This document shows, piece by piece, positions 8,217 to 16,238 of a DNA stretch of 64,000 bases. Made by a program: the position numbers and the translations under genes. Source of the stretch: Massilia sp. Root418 (lineage in GTDB: Bacteria; Pseudomonadota; Gammaproteobacteria; Burkholderiales; Burkholderiaceae_D); the NCBI RefSeq assembly GCF_001425265.1, contig NZ_LMEC01000020.1, positions 310,001-374,000 on the forward strand, written 5' to 3'. Position 1 is the first letter of the stretch; each line of letters begins with the position of its first letter. A model generated the notes under the pieces. That model had not been told where the DNA came from. It did no database searches and worked only from the letters and a program-made list of their open reading frames with translations.

Positions 8217-8222
8217 TATACT
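8217..8222 (+). promoter_or_regulatory. Candidate -10 element for yjdM/phnA
   Basis: TATACT lies 48 bases before the yjdM start, in the gap after the preceding stop. No convincing -35 hexamer is present at 16-18 bases upstream, so confidence is low. Confidence 0.3.
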
Positions 8223-8269
8223 GCTGCCCTTTCCAGGCCAGGCCTGCACCACCAGCTTCAAGGATAACC

Positions 8270-8611
8270 ATGAGCGCACTTCCACCCTGCCCGCAATGCG
8301 GCTCCGAACTGACCTACAACGACGGCACGCAATGCGTGTGCCCCGAATGCGCGCATGAATGGCAGCCCGGCGCCACCGCCGACGCCGAAGACGGGCCCCG
8401 CATCTACAAGGACGCGGCCGGCAATATCCTGCAGGACGGCGACACTGTCACCGTCATCAAGGACCTGAAGCTGAAGGGCGGCGGCGGCACCGTCAAGATG
8501 GGCACCAAGGTCAAAAACATCCGCCTGGTGGACAGCGACCACGACATCGACTGCAAAATCGAAGGCTTCGGCAACATGAGCCTGAAAACCGAGTTCGTGA
8601 AGAAGGTCTGA
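8270..8611 (+). CDS. yjdM: PhnA/YjdM-type zinc-ribbon protein
   Basis: The protein is 113 residues, the usual size for the E. coli YjdM (formerly PhnA) family. It has an N-terminal zinc ribbon (CPQC at residues 7-10 and CPEC at 24-27), then the conserved C-terminal domain [17 protein letters not shown] and [18 protein letters not shown]. Despite the old name, there is no evidence here for phosphonate metabolism and no phn genes are nearby. The exact role is unknown. Confidence 0.92.
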   Translation: MSALPPCPQCGSELTYNDGTQCVCPECAHEWQPGATADAEDGPRIYKDAAGNILQDGDTVTVIKDLKLKGGGGTVKMGTKVKNIRLVDSDHDIDCKIEGFGNMSLKTEFVKKV

Positions 8612-8628
8612 GCTGGCGGCGGCACAAA

Positions 8629-8657
8629 TTGCCAATCCCGGGTACTAAAAGTATAGT
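8629..8657 (+). promoter_or_regulatory. Sigma-70-like promoter for the solute-binding protein gene
   Basis: TTGCCA (8629-8634) and TATAGT (8652-8657) are separated by 17 bases, four and five matches to the consensus hexamers. The predicted start of transcription lies about 20 bases before the ATG at 8687. Confidence 0.55.
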
Positions 8658-8686
8658 AACTGGAATTCGAAGCAATTAAGGTCGCC

Positions 8687-9511
8687 ATGTTCTGCAAAAG
8701 CCCCGAGAAAAACCGCCTGCTGGCTGTCTTCGCCGCCGTCTCCTGCCTCCTGCCGGGCCTTGCGGCGGCCTCCTGCTCCCGCACCATCAACGTTCCCGTC
8801 GCGCCGCACGGCATGGCGGTGGTCGTCAAGCACGGCAAGGCGGCCGGCGTGGTGCCGGATCTGCTGGACGAACTGGGCGACAAATACGGCTGCAAGTTCG
8901 CCTTCCCCGTCGTGCCGCGCGCCCGTCTCGAAATGCTGTTCCGCGCGGCCGATGCGGACCTGATCGTGCTCTCGACCCGCTCGCCCGAGCGCGACCTGTC
9001 CGGCACCTTTGTCCCGGTCTTCAAGTACCGTGCTTTGCTGGTCGGCGTCAAACCGATGGAGACGGCCGTGCAATCGGTGGACGCCCTGCTCAGCCAGACG
9101 GACCTGCGCATCGCCGTGGTGCGCGGCTTTGACTATGGCCCCGCTTACCGCAAGCTGCTGGAGCCGGGCATGGCGGCACGGGTGCAATATGCCAACGACC
9201 TGAATGACCTGATGCGCCGCCTGCAAGCGAAGATCGCCGACGTGACCATCCTCCCCTACAGCAGCGCCTACAACACGATCATGGAAGACCCGCGCCTGAG
9301 CGGGTTCGACGCCCAGCTGTCGATCAGCGCCCTGGACGACATCCCCTGGCAGGACGCGGGGTTCTACGTTTCCAAGCGCACGCTGATCATGGCCGACCAG
9401 TCCATCCTCATCGATATGCTGGGCAGCGAGGAAGTGGGCAAGCACATCTTGAAGTCGCTGTCCAAGGTCATTCCGCCGGCGGTGTTCAGCCTGACGGCGA
9501 AACGGCACTAG
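8687..9511 (+). CDS. Periplasmic solute-binding protein, SBP_bac_3-like
   Basis: The 274-residue product has a hydrophobic signal peptide (about residues 10-28, ending AAAS) and the fold pattern of family-3 extracellular solute-binding proteins, with GVVPDLLDELGDKYGCKFAF near the N-terminus and a mid-protein hinge. No permease or ATPase genes adjoin it, so it may be a sensory or orphan binding protein, as often found in this group of bacteria. The ligand cannot be predicted. Its TAG stop is shared with the convergent gene: CTAG at 9508-9511 ends both frames. Confidence 0.8.
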   Translation: MFCKSPEKNRLLAVFAAVSCLLPGLAAASCSRTINVPVAPHGMAVVVKHGKAAGVVPDLLDELGDKYGCKFAFPVVPRARLEMLFRAADADLIVLSTRSPERDLSGTFVPVFKYRALLVGVKPMETAVQSVDALLSQTDLRIAVVRGFDYGPAYRKLLEPGMAARVQYANDLNDLMRRLQAKIADVTILPYSSAYNTIMEDPRLSGFDAQLSISALDDIPWQDAGFYVSKRTLIMADQSILIDMLGSEEVGKHILKSLSKVIPPAVFSLTAKRH

Positions 9512-10095
9512 GCCGCCGTCACCAGCGGCCAGCGCTCCGTGAAGCGCTTGCTGCCGAGGCGCTGGCGGTAGGTGGCGGCGTCCGCGCGCGCGGGGTTGTG
9601 GCGCAGGCGCAGGGCGAACAGGTCTTCCAGGCCGTGCGGTGCGAGGACGCCGATGCCGTCATCCGCATTCAGCGTCACCCCCACGCAGGTGGCGTATTCG
9701 GGCCAGGTCGCCACGCCCGCCTCCAGCGACAGCAAGGGTTCGACCTGCATCTGCAAGGCATCGCGGAACCATTCGTGCACCGTGGCCTGGTTGGTGACTT
9801 CCCATGCCACGCCGGGCAACGCCAGGCACAAGGCCCGCTCCAGCGCCGCATCGCGCCCCGGCTGCGCCGGCAGTTCGAAATAGACCAGGTCCACGTCGTC
9901 CACCCGCGATGGCGCCGTATAGCCGTGCAGCGCATCCCACACGGCCGAGCGCACCGCGCCTGCGCCGATGCACCAGGACGCAAGCCCGACTCCGCGCGCT
10001 GCGCGCAGCGCCGCCATCAGGCTTGCGCTGGCTCTCACGATGCCGGCCAGCCGCAGCTCTAAAGGCGGCAGCGCCCCCGCCTCGTCAGGCAGCAT
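9508..10095 (-). CDS. Nucleotidyltransferase family protein (COG3575 / NTP_transf_6-like)
   Basis: The 195-residue protein resembles the small nucleotidyltransferase-like family COG3575. The core motif is SWCIGAGAVRSAVWDALHG followed by DDVDLVYFE, in which the paired aspartates are the likely metal ligands, and a C-terminal ARADAATYRQRLGSKRFTERWP block. The biochemical activity of the family is not known to me. It overlaps the DUF2867 gene by 11 bases, so the two are probably co-translated. Its stop is shared with the convergent solute-binding protein gene. Confidence 0.82.
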   Translation of the reverse strand: MLPDEAGALPPLELRLAGIVRASASLMAALRAARGVGLASWCIGAGAVRSAVWDALHGYTAPSRVDDVDLVYFELPAQPGRDAALERALCLALPGVAWEVTNQATVHEWFRDALQMQVEPLLSLEAGVATWPEYATCVGVTLNADDGIGVLAPHGLEDLFALRLRHNPARADAATYRQRLGSKRFTERWPLVTAA

Positions 10096-10627
10096 CGTCG
10101 GCGCGGTAGCGTCCCAGCACGGCCGGCACAATGCGCTTGTGCACGGGCGCCACGAACAGCATGTACACGCGCCCCAGCAGATTGTGGATGTGCACCACGG
10201 TCGATACCGCAATCGCGCTGCGCGGCCCGGCCAGCTTGCGCACCGAGACGCGCACTTGCAGGTGCTTGTCCTTGTCGCCGAGGATGACTTCCTCGTCGCT
10301 CAGATAGAGGATGGGGAAGATGCCGACCCGGTCGCCCACCTTGTAATCGCCGGCCGCCCGCCGCGCGCTGGCGCCGTTCAAGTGCCCCAGGTTCTTCAGC
10401 CCGAACAGGCCCACAACGCGGTTGCGCAGCGCCATCAGGCGGTTGACCCAGCCCGGCGTGCGCGCCACCACTTCCAGGTACAGCGCCAGCGCGCTGCGGC
10501 TGGTGGGCGCTATCTCCAGTTCGTAGCAATCATGAAAATCCGAGTTGACGAGGTGGCGCGAGATCTCGCTGTGCGGCGGGACGGCCGCTTCCAGCACCGG
10601 CTGGCGCATGCGTGTCGAGGCGGTCAT
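10085..10627 (-). CDS. DUF2867 domain protein
   Basis: The 180-residue product matches the DUF2867 pattern: DFHDCYELEI at the start, a central VGDRVGIFPILYLSDEEVILGDKDKHL, and STVVHIHNLLGRVYM towards the end. The function is unknown. The start at 10627 overlaps the Sui1 stop as ATGA and the 3' end overlaps the nucleotidyltransferase gene, placing it in the middle of a tightly coupled three-gene set. Confidence 0.85.
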   Translation of the reverse strand: MTASTRMRQPVLEAAVPPHSEISRHLVNSDFHDCYELEIAPTSRSALALYLEVVARTPGWVNRLMALRNRVVGLFGLKNLGHLNGASARRAAGDYKVGDRVGIFPILYLSDEEVILGDKDKHLQVRVSVRKLAGPRSAIAVSTVVHIHNLLGRVYMLFVAPVHKRIVPAVLGRYRADDAA

Positions 10628-10989
10628 GCGCCCGCCCGCTTGGGCTGGTGGCCCAGTTTTGAGAGCGCAGCCATCACTGCGTCGCAGTGGTCGCCCTGGA
10701 CTTCGATCACGCCGTCCTTCACGGTGCCGCCGCTGCCGCAGGCGCTGCGCAGCTGCTTGCCCAGCACAGCCAGCGCGTCGCTGTCCAGCGCCAGCCCCTT
10801 TACCAGCGTGACGCACTTGCCGCCGCGCCCCTTGGTTTGGCGCGACACGCGCACTACGCCATCACCCGCCGGCACGGCCTTCGCGCTGGCCCTGCAGGTG
10901 CAGGAAGCCACGGTCTGGCGGCAATCGGGGCACATGCGGCCGGATTCGGTGGAGTAGACCAGGCCACCCAGGGAACTGTGTTTCATCAT
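10624..10989 (-). CDS. yciH: Sui1/eIF1-like translation factor (YciH)
   Basis: The 121-residue protein is a bacterial SUI1 homologue. It has an N-terminal Cys cluster (CPDCRQTVASCTC) and the SUI1 core RQTKGRGGKCVTLVKGLALD with GKQLRSACGSGGTVKDGVIE. The E. coli counterpart influences start-codon fidelity. I start it at the ATG of MMKHSSLGG; an alternative ATG at 11010 adds seven residues. It follows the SRAP gene by 27 bases on the same strand. Confidence 0.92.
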   Translation of the reverse strand: MMKHSSLGGLVYSTESGRMCPDCRQTVASCTCRASAKAVPAGDGVVRVSRQTKGRGGKCVTLVKGLALDSDALAVLGKQLRSACGSGGTVKDGVIEVQGDHCDAVMAALSKLGHQPKRAGA

Positions 10990-11016
10990 ATTGTTATCAA
11001 TCGGTAGCATTCCGGT

Positions 11017-11688
11017 TCAATCGGCCAGCGGCACGACCAGGTAATCGCCTTCGTTGCCGGCGCGGTTGAGGTCCGGGCTCACGCGGAACCATTCGAATTC
11101 TTCCGGCCCCAGGGCCATCGAGCGCGCCAGCATTTCAGCCTGCTCCATGGACAGGTCCGGATCCAGCCAGGTGGCGGCGTCGGCCGCGTTCAGGCATACC
11201 GGGCGGCGGTCGTGGATGTCCACCATGCCGCCGGAGGAGTCGGCCGTGATCAGCACGAAGCCCGATTCAGCCTTGTGCTCCTTGAACGGGCCGAAGTTGG
11301 CCAGCGCCAGCATGAAGATCGGTTCGCGGTCTTTGCGGTGGATGTGCCAGGGCTGGCGCTGGCCTTTCGGGCCGGTCCATTCGTACCAGCCGCTGGCGGG
11401 CACCAGCGCGCGCCCGGTCTTCATCAGGCGCCCCCAATAATTGTTGGCGACCTTCTCAAGGCGCGCGTTGTAGCACACCGGCAGCTTCTGCGCTGCCCAG
11501 GCGGCGCGGTAGCCCCAATACAGATCGTCGATCTGCGGCGTGCCGTCCTGCATGTGGAGGATGGGCCGATAGGTCCCCGGCGCCGCGTTGGGCGTGGCGC
11601 CCACTTCGCCGCGATAGACAGCGTCGGCCCAGCCGAAAGCGCTGAGGTAACGCTGCATGGTGTCGTTTTGATCGAATCGTCCGCACAT
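11017..11688 (-). CDS. yedK: SOS-response-associated peptidase family protein (SRAP / YedK / HMCES)
   Basis: SRAP proteins crosslink to abasic sites in single-stranded DNA through their N-terminal cysteine. The 223-residue protein begins MCGRF, giving the required Cys2 after Met removal. It carries the other family blocks YNARLEKV (active-site Asn and nearby Glu), VPASGWYEW and VDIHDRRPVCL with the catalytic histidine. The family usually has HxRMP at the last block, so the arginine after Asp is a small variation. It is the first gene of the leftward set. Confidence 0.92.
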   Translation of the reverse strand: MCGRFDQNDTMQRYLSAFGWADAVYRGEVGATPNAAPGTYRPILHMQDGTPQIDDLYWGYRAAWAAQKLPVCYNARLEKVANNYWGRLMKTGRALVPASGWYEWTGPKGQRQPWHIHRKDREPIFMLALANFGPFKEHKAESGFVLITADSSGGMVDIHDRRPVCLNAADAATWLDPDLSMEQAEMLARSMALGPEEFEWFRVSPDLNRAGNEGDYLVVPLAD

Positions 11689-11818
11689 GCCCGCATGATA
11701 CCAGCAGCCCGGCCCAACGCGCGCGCAATCACATTGCCCTGCGGTGACAATGTGCGCATTTTTGCTGCTGCTGGCACCGTATAGTAACGGCTTACTTATC
11801 CCACATAAAAAGGTAAAA

Positions 11819-12223
11819 ATGTTCGCGAGGTTCTTGTTAGGTCTGTGCCTGCTCAGCCCATTGGCGGCCAGCGCAAAAGACGCGGTGTGCGACGACCCGA
11901 AGAATACAGTCGAGGAAATGCAGTGCCTGTCCGCAGCGCAGGCAACAGCGGACGCGAAGCTGGCCAGCTATCTGGCTGCGGCAAAAAAGCGCATCGCGGC
12001 GGACAACACGATCAAACTGAACCTGGACAAGGCGCAGAATGCCTGGCAAGCCTACCGCGCGGCGCAGTGCGGCGACGTATATACCTTCTGGGGCCAGGGC
12101 AGCTACCGCAACCGGGCCTCCGCGCAATGCGCGCTGGATCTGACCGGGCAACGGACGCTGGACATCTGGTCGGCCTATCTGACCTTCGTGGATTCGACGC
12201 CTCCTGTCCTTCCCCGGCCCTGA
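11819..12223 (+). CDS. LprI-like (DUF1311) secreted protein
   Basis: The 134-residue protein has a signal peptide (residues 1-19, ending AASA) and the LprI/DUF1311 pattern: a cysteine-containing CDDPKNTVEEMQCLSAA, a helical middle and LDKAQNAWQAYRAAQCGDV. LprI of Mycobacterium inhibits lysozyme; most proteobacterial members are untested. I start at 11819, preceded by AAAGGTAAAA. A TATAGT at 11780-11785 may be its -10. The S41 gene begins four bases after its stop, so the two may form an operon. Confidence 0.85.
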   Translation: MFARFLLGLCLLSPLAASAKDAVCDDPKNTVEEMQCLSAAQATADAKLASYLAAAKKRIAADNTIKLNLDKAQNAWQAYRAAQCGDVYTFWGQGSYRNRASAQCALDLTGQRTLDIWSAYLTFVDSTPPVLPRP

Positions 12224-12227
12224 ACCC

Positions 12228-13946
12228 ATGCGCGCCCTATTATTAATGCTGCTGCTTGCCGCGCGGCTGGCATACGCCCAAGAGCCAGCCAGGATCCCGT
12301 TCGAGAACGACCATGAATTCGACGGCGGATCGCATATCACGCTCGACAGTCTGACGCCGGCGCAGGTGGAGAACCTGGCCATGCTGGGCAAAGTATGGGG
12401 CTTCCTGAAATATCACCATCCCGTGGTGGCGTCCGGCCAGCGGCATTGGGACTATGAGCTGCTGCGCGTCACGCCCGCAGTGCTGGCCACTCAGGACCGC
12501 GCGGCAGCCAGCGCGGTGCTGCTCAAATGGATAGCGGACCTGGGCGACATCGCCCCATGCAATCCGTGCGCCGCCCTGCCGCAAGCCGACCTGCACTTGC
12601 GCCCGGCGCTGGAGTGGCTGGACGACGGCGCGCTGGGCGCCCCGCTGCGCGCGGCGCTGAAAAAGGTCCACGCCAACCGCCCCGCCGCCGGCTCGCAGTT
12701 TTACATCAGCCACGCCAAACCCGTCGGCAACCCCGTCTTCGAGCATGAGCCGATTTATCCGGACATGAAGTTCCCCGATCCCGGCTTCCAGCTGCTCGCG
12801 CTGTTCAGGTTCTGGAATATCGTCGAATACTGGTCGCCCTACCGCGACGTGATCGGCGAAAACTGGGACGACGCCTTGCGCCAGTCGCTGCCCAAGGTGG
12901 CGCTGGCGCGGGACCGCGCCGGCTTCGAGCGGGAGATGCTGGCGGTGACGGCGCGCGTCAACGACACCCACACCAATCTCTGGAATACGGTCCAGGTGCG
13001 CCCACCGGTGGGCAGGTGCGACCTGCCGGTGGCGCTGCGTTTCATCGGCAACAAGGCCGTGGTGGCGGGCTACACCGAGGATGCGGCCGGCAAGGCGACC
13101 GGCCTGCGGCAGGGCGACATCATCGAAGCGCTGGACAACGTGCCCATCTCCGAGCTGACCAGGACCTGGGCGCCCTACTACGCCGCGTCCAACCAGCCCA
13201 CGCGCCTGCGCGATATGGCCAGGGGCCTGAGCACCGGTGCATGCGGCGGCGCTGCGCTGCGCATAAGCCGGGCCGGCCAGGAGCAGGAGCTTGCCGCGGC
13301 CCGCACGCCGATTCTTCGCCTCGCCAAAGGCCGCACGCACGACCGCGACGGCGACACTTTCCAGATGCTGGCGGATGATATCGCCTACATCAAACTGTCC
13401 AGTATCAAGAAAGACGATATTCCCCGCTACCTGGCAGCTGCGGCAGGGACCAAAGGACTGGTCATCGATATCCGCAACTACCCGTCCGAGTTTGTGGTGT
13501 TCGCCCTCGGCCAGCACCTGGTCGATAAGCCCACCGGCTTTGCCAGCATCACGGCGGGCGACGCAGCCAATCCTGGTGCCTTCCATTGGGAAAAGACCGT
13601 CACGCTGCAGCCCGCGAAGCCGCATTACGCCGGGAAGGTGATGGTGCTGCTGGACGAGATCTCCCAAAGCCAGGCCGAGTACACGGCCATGGCGTTCCGC
13701 GCGGCGCCGCGCACCAAGGTGGTGGGCAGCACCACCGCCGGTGCGGACGGCAACGTCTCCAGCATTCCCCTGCCGGGCGGCCTGCGCTCCTCCATCAGCG
13801 GCATCGGCATCTTCTACCCGGACCGGCGCCCTACCCAGCGGGTGGGCATCGTACCGGACATTGAAGTGCTGCCGACGGTGCAGGGCATCCAGGCCGGCCG
13901 CGACGAAGTGCTGGAAGCGGCCATCGCGGAGATCCGGCGCGACTGA
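12228..13946 (+). CDS. Secreted S41-family peptidase-like protein with PDZ-like region
   Basis: The 572-residue product has a short signal peptide (to about residue 17, AYA). After a helical N-terminal domain comes a PDZ-like segment (GLRQGDIIEALDNVPISEL) and a tail-specific-protease core with LVIDIRNYP and VMVLLDEISQSQAEYTAMAF, which contains the candidate catalytic serine. The lysine expected in CtpA-type enzymes is not seen: the corresponding segment reads GSTTAGADGNV. This form is common in tricorn-like S41 members, so activity is possible but not certain. The stop codon lies in the first unit of a tandem repeat. Confidence 0.82.
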   Translation: MRALLLMLLLAARLAYAQEPARIPFENDHEFDGGSHITLDSLTPAQVENLAMLGKVWGFLKYHHPVVASGQRHWDYELLRVTPAVLATQDRAAASAVLLKWIADLGDIAPCNPCAALPQADLHLRPALEWLDDGALGAPLRAALKKVHANRPAAGSQFYISHAKPVGNPVFEHEPIYPDMKFPDPGFQLLALFRFWNIVEYWSPYRDVIGENWDDALRQSLPKVALARDRAGFEREMLAVTARVNDTHTNLWNTVQVRPPVGRCDLPVALRFIGNKAVVAGYTEDAAGKATGLRQGDIIEALDNVPISELTRTWAPYYAASNQPTRLRDMARGLSTGACGGAALRISRAGQEQELAAARTPILRLAKGRTHDRDGDTFQMLADDIAYIKLSSIKKDDIPRYLAAAAGTKGLVIDIRNYPSEFVVFALGQHLVDKPTGFASITAGDAANPGAFHWEKTVTLQPAKPHYAGKVMVLLDEISQSQAEYTAMAFRAAPRTKVVGSTTAGADGNVSSIPLPGGLRSSISGIGIFYPDRRPTQRVGIVPDIEVLPTVQGIQAGRDEVLEAAIAEIRRD

Positions 13947-14059
13947 GTCCTGAGCGATTGAGTCCTGAGCACTAAGTCCTGAGCACTAAGTCCTGAGCGA
14001 CTAAGTCCGGCGCGACTGAGTCCGGCGTGACCGAGTCCGGCGCAACCGGGCCGGCGCGG
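13941..14059. repeat. Degenerate 14-15 bp tandem repeat overlapping the S41 stop codon
   Basis: About eight units of the form GACTGAGTCCTGAGC, drifting to GACTGAGTCCGGCGC, fill the whole gap between the S41 gene and the convergent hydrolase gene. The first unit contains the S41 stop codon, and later units resemble the end of the coding sequence (CCGGCGCGACTGAGTCC), as if the 3' end had been copied repeatedly. No terminator hairpin is evident. Confidence 0.8.
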
Positions 14060-14064
14060 CCGGA

Positions 14065-14991
14065 TCAAAGCGCCGCCGCGTCCAGCATTGCCTGGATGAA
14101 GGCCTGCGGCGCCTCCTGCGGCAGGTTGTGGCCGACGCCGTTGCCCAGATCGCGGTGTTCGTACTTGCCGGTGAACTTGCTGCGGTAGCCGGCAGGCGGC
14201 GGAAATGGCGCGCCGTTTCCGTCCCCTTCCATGGTGATGGCCGGCACCGTGATGGCGGGGCCCGCCGCCAGGCGCTGCTCCAGTTCCTCGTACTGCGCCT
14301 CACCGGGCGCCGCCGCCTGCCGCCAGCGGTAGTTGTGCACCACGATGGCCACGTGGTCCGGATTATCGAAGGCGGCGGCGCTGCGGTCCAGCGAGGCCTC
14401 GTCGAAATGCCACTGCGGCGAGGCGGTCTGCCAGATGTACCTGGCAAACTCGCGGGTGTACCTGGTGTAGCCTGCCACGCCGCGTTCGGTAGCCAAATAG
14501 TACTGATACCACCACTTGTTCTCCGCGCTCGGCGTGAGCGGCGTTGCCGCGTTGTTGATATTGATGATCAGGTAGCCGCTCACCGACACCAGCGCCTTCA
14601 CGCGCTCCGGCCACAGCGCGGCAACCACGCACACCGCCCTCGCGCCCCAGTCGAAGCCACCCAGGATGGCCTTGGGTATCTTCAGCGCGTCCATCAGCGC
14701 CAGCAGGTCGAGCGAGATCGCGGCTTGCTGGCCATTGCGAAAGGTGTCGCCGGACAGGAATCGCGTGGTGCCGTGGCCGCGCAGGTAAGGGACGATCACG
14801 CGGTAGCCCTTGGCCGCGAGCGCGGGTGCCACGTCGGCGAAGGCGTGGATATCGTACGGCCAGCCATGCACCAGGATGACCGGCTCGCCGCCGGCCGGCC
14901 CCACCTCCACATAGCCCACATTCAGCAGGCCGGCGTCGATCTGCTTGAGCGTGCCGAACGAAGGGGCGGCGGCGCTGATCTCTTTATTCAT
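14065..14991 (-). CDS. Alpha/beta hydrolase, epoxide-hydrolase/dehalogenase type (cytoplasmic paralogue)
   Basis: The 308-residue enzyme belongs to the alpha/beta hydrolases that use an aspartate nucleophile. The motifs are HGWP at residues 42-45 (oxyanion), GGFDWGAR with Asp114 as nucleophile, and GVGHNLPQEAP near the C-terminus with the catalytic histidine. There is no signal peptide. It is a close paralogue of the next gene (15025-16077), with near-identical blocks over the whole length; both encode AGLLN(V/I)GYVE and LRGHGTTRFLS. The substrate is unknown. Confidence 0.85.
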   Translation of the reverse strand: MNKEISAAAPSFGTLKQIDAGLLNVGYVEVGPAGGEPVILVHGWPYDIHAFADVAPALAAKGYRVIVPYLRGHGTTRFLSGDTFRNGQQAAISLDLLALMDALKIPKAILGGFDWGARAVCVVAALWPERVKALVSVSGYLIININNAATPLTPSAENKWWYQYYLATERGVAGYTRYTREFARYIWQTASPQWHFDEASLDRSAAAFDNPDHVAIVVHNYRWRQAAAPGEAQYEELEQRLAAGPAITVPAITMEGDGNGAPFPPPAGYRSKFTGKYEHRDLGNGVGHNLPQEAPQAFIQAMLDAAAL

Positions 14992-15024
14992 GCTGCGTTC
15001 TCCAAATTGGTCATGCGGCTAACA

Positions 15025-16077
15025 TCAAAATGCGGCCACATCCAGGATGGCCTGCGCGAAGGCGCGTGGGGCTTCCTGCGGCAGGTTGTGGCCTATGCCG
15101 CCGCTCACGTTGCGGTGTTCATACCTGCCGGTGAATTTGCTGCGGTAGGCCGCTGGCGGCGGGAACGGCGCGCCGTTGGCGTCGCCCTCCAAGGTAATGG
15201 TGGGCACTGTGATGGCGGGCGCTGCGGCCAGGCGCTTTTCCAGCGCGTCGTACTGCGCTTCGCCCGGCGCGGCGCCCTGGCGCCAGCGGTAGTTGTGCAG
15301 CACGATGGCCACGTGGTCGGGGTTGGCCAGGGACGCCGCGCTGCGGTCCAGCGTGGCCGCGTCGAATTTCCACTTGGGCGACGCGGTCTCCCAGATGTAC
15401 TTGGCGAACTCGCGCGTGTTTTTCGCGTAGCCGGCAGCGCCGCGGTCGGTGGCCAGGTAGTACTGGTACCACCAGTCATGCTCGGCTTTCGGCGGCAGCG
15501 GCACCGCGCGGGTGTCGATATTGGTCACCAGGTAGCCGCTCACGGACACCAGCGCCTTGCAGCGTTCCGGCCACAGCGCGGCGATGATGCAGGCCGTGCG
15601 CGCGCCCCAGTCGAAGCCGCCGATGACGGCCTTGGGGATTTTCAGCGCGTCCATCAGCGCGATAATGTCGAGCGCCACGGCCGACTGCTGGGCGTTGCGG
15701 AAGGTGGCGCTGGACAGGAAGCGCGTGGTGCCGTGGCCGCGCAGGTGGGGCACGATGACGCGGTATCCGGCGGCGGCCAGGATCGGGGTCACTTCAGCGA
15801 AGGCATGAATGTCGTACGGCCAGCCGTGCAGCAGCAGCACCGGCGCGCCATTGGCCGGGCCGGCCTCCACGTAGCCGATGTTCAGCAGGCCGGCGTCGAT
15901 CTGTTTGAGCTGGCCGAAGGATGGCGCGGGGCCGGGCTGCTGGCCGGGCTGTGCGCCCGCTGGCGATGCGCTCTGCGCTGCGGCGGGGCCGGCTAGTCCG
16001 AATTGCGCCATCGCCAGGGCGGCGGCGGCAGTACCAAAGAAGCGGCGGCGTTGCTGACTGATTTCATCGACCATCAT
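15025..16077 (-). CDS. Alpha/beta hydrolase, epoxide-hydrolase/dehalogenase type, with Tat-type signal
   Basis: The 350-residue paralogue of the preceding entry has an added N-terminal leader: QRRRFFGTAAAALAMAQF (residues 9-26) has the arginine pair and hydrophobic core of a Tat signal, followed by a Gln/Pro/Gly-rich linker to about residue 52. The catalytic motifs match: HGWP at 84-87, GGFDWGAR with Asp156, and GIGHNLPQEAP. It therefore probably acts outside the cytoplasm, while its duplicate stays inside. The 33-base gap to the next gene suggests co-transcription. Confidence 0.85.
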   Translation of the reverse strand: MMVDEISQQRRRFFGTAAAALAMAQFGLAGPAAAQSASPAGAQPGQQPGPAPSFGQLKQIDAGLLNIGYVEAGPANGAPVLLLHGWPYDIHAFAEVTPILAAAGYRVIVPHLRGHGTTRFLSSATFRNAQQSAVALDIIALMDALKIPKAVIGGFDWGARTACIIAALWPERCKALVSVSGYLVTNIDTRAVPLPPKAEHDWWYQYYLATDRGAAGYAKNTREFAKYIWETASPKWKFDAATLDRSAASLANPDHVAIVLHNYRWRQGAAPGEAQYDALEKRLAAAPAITVPTITLEGDANGAPFPPPAAYRSKFTGRYEHRNVSGGIGHNLPQEAPRAFAQAILDVAAF

Positions 16078-16238
16078 GTTTTCTCCCCTGTTCGTTGTGT
16101 GGAACCGATGGAGAAATCATAACGCGGCTATGTATCAGCTATGTTCGGGAATCTGGACGATTGTGTAATGCCGTGTATTGGTGTACGCGGGGGACACATT
16201 GGCATACAAAGCGGCCTGCGAAGGAAACGGCGCTGCAA

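Noticed and set aside
9508..9511. Shared CTAG stop of convergent genes as a regulatory site
   Set aside because: CTAG is palindromic and naturally ends both frames; nothing else nearby suggests regulation.
12243..13667. Long open frame on the minus strand opposite the S41 gene (about 470 codons), and many similar long antisense frames
   Set aside because: High-GC codon bias creates long open antisense frames. They lack recognisable domains, ribosome-binding sites and coherent hydrophobic patterns, while the plus-strand proteins have clear family motifs.
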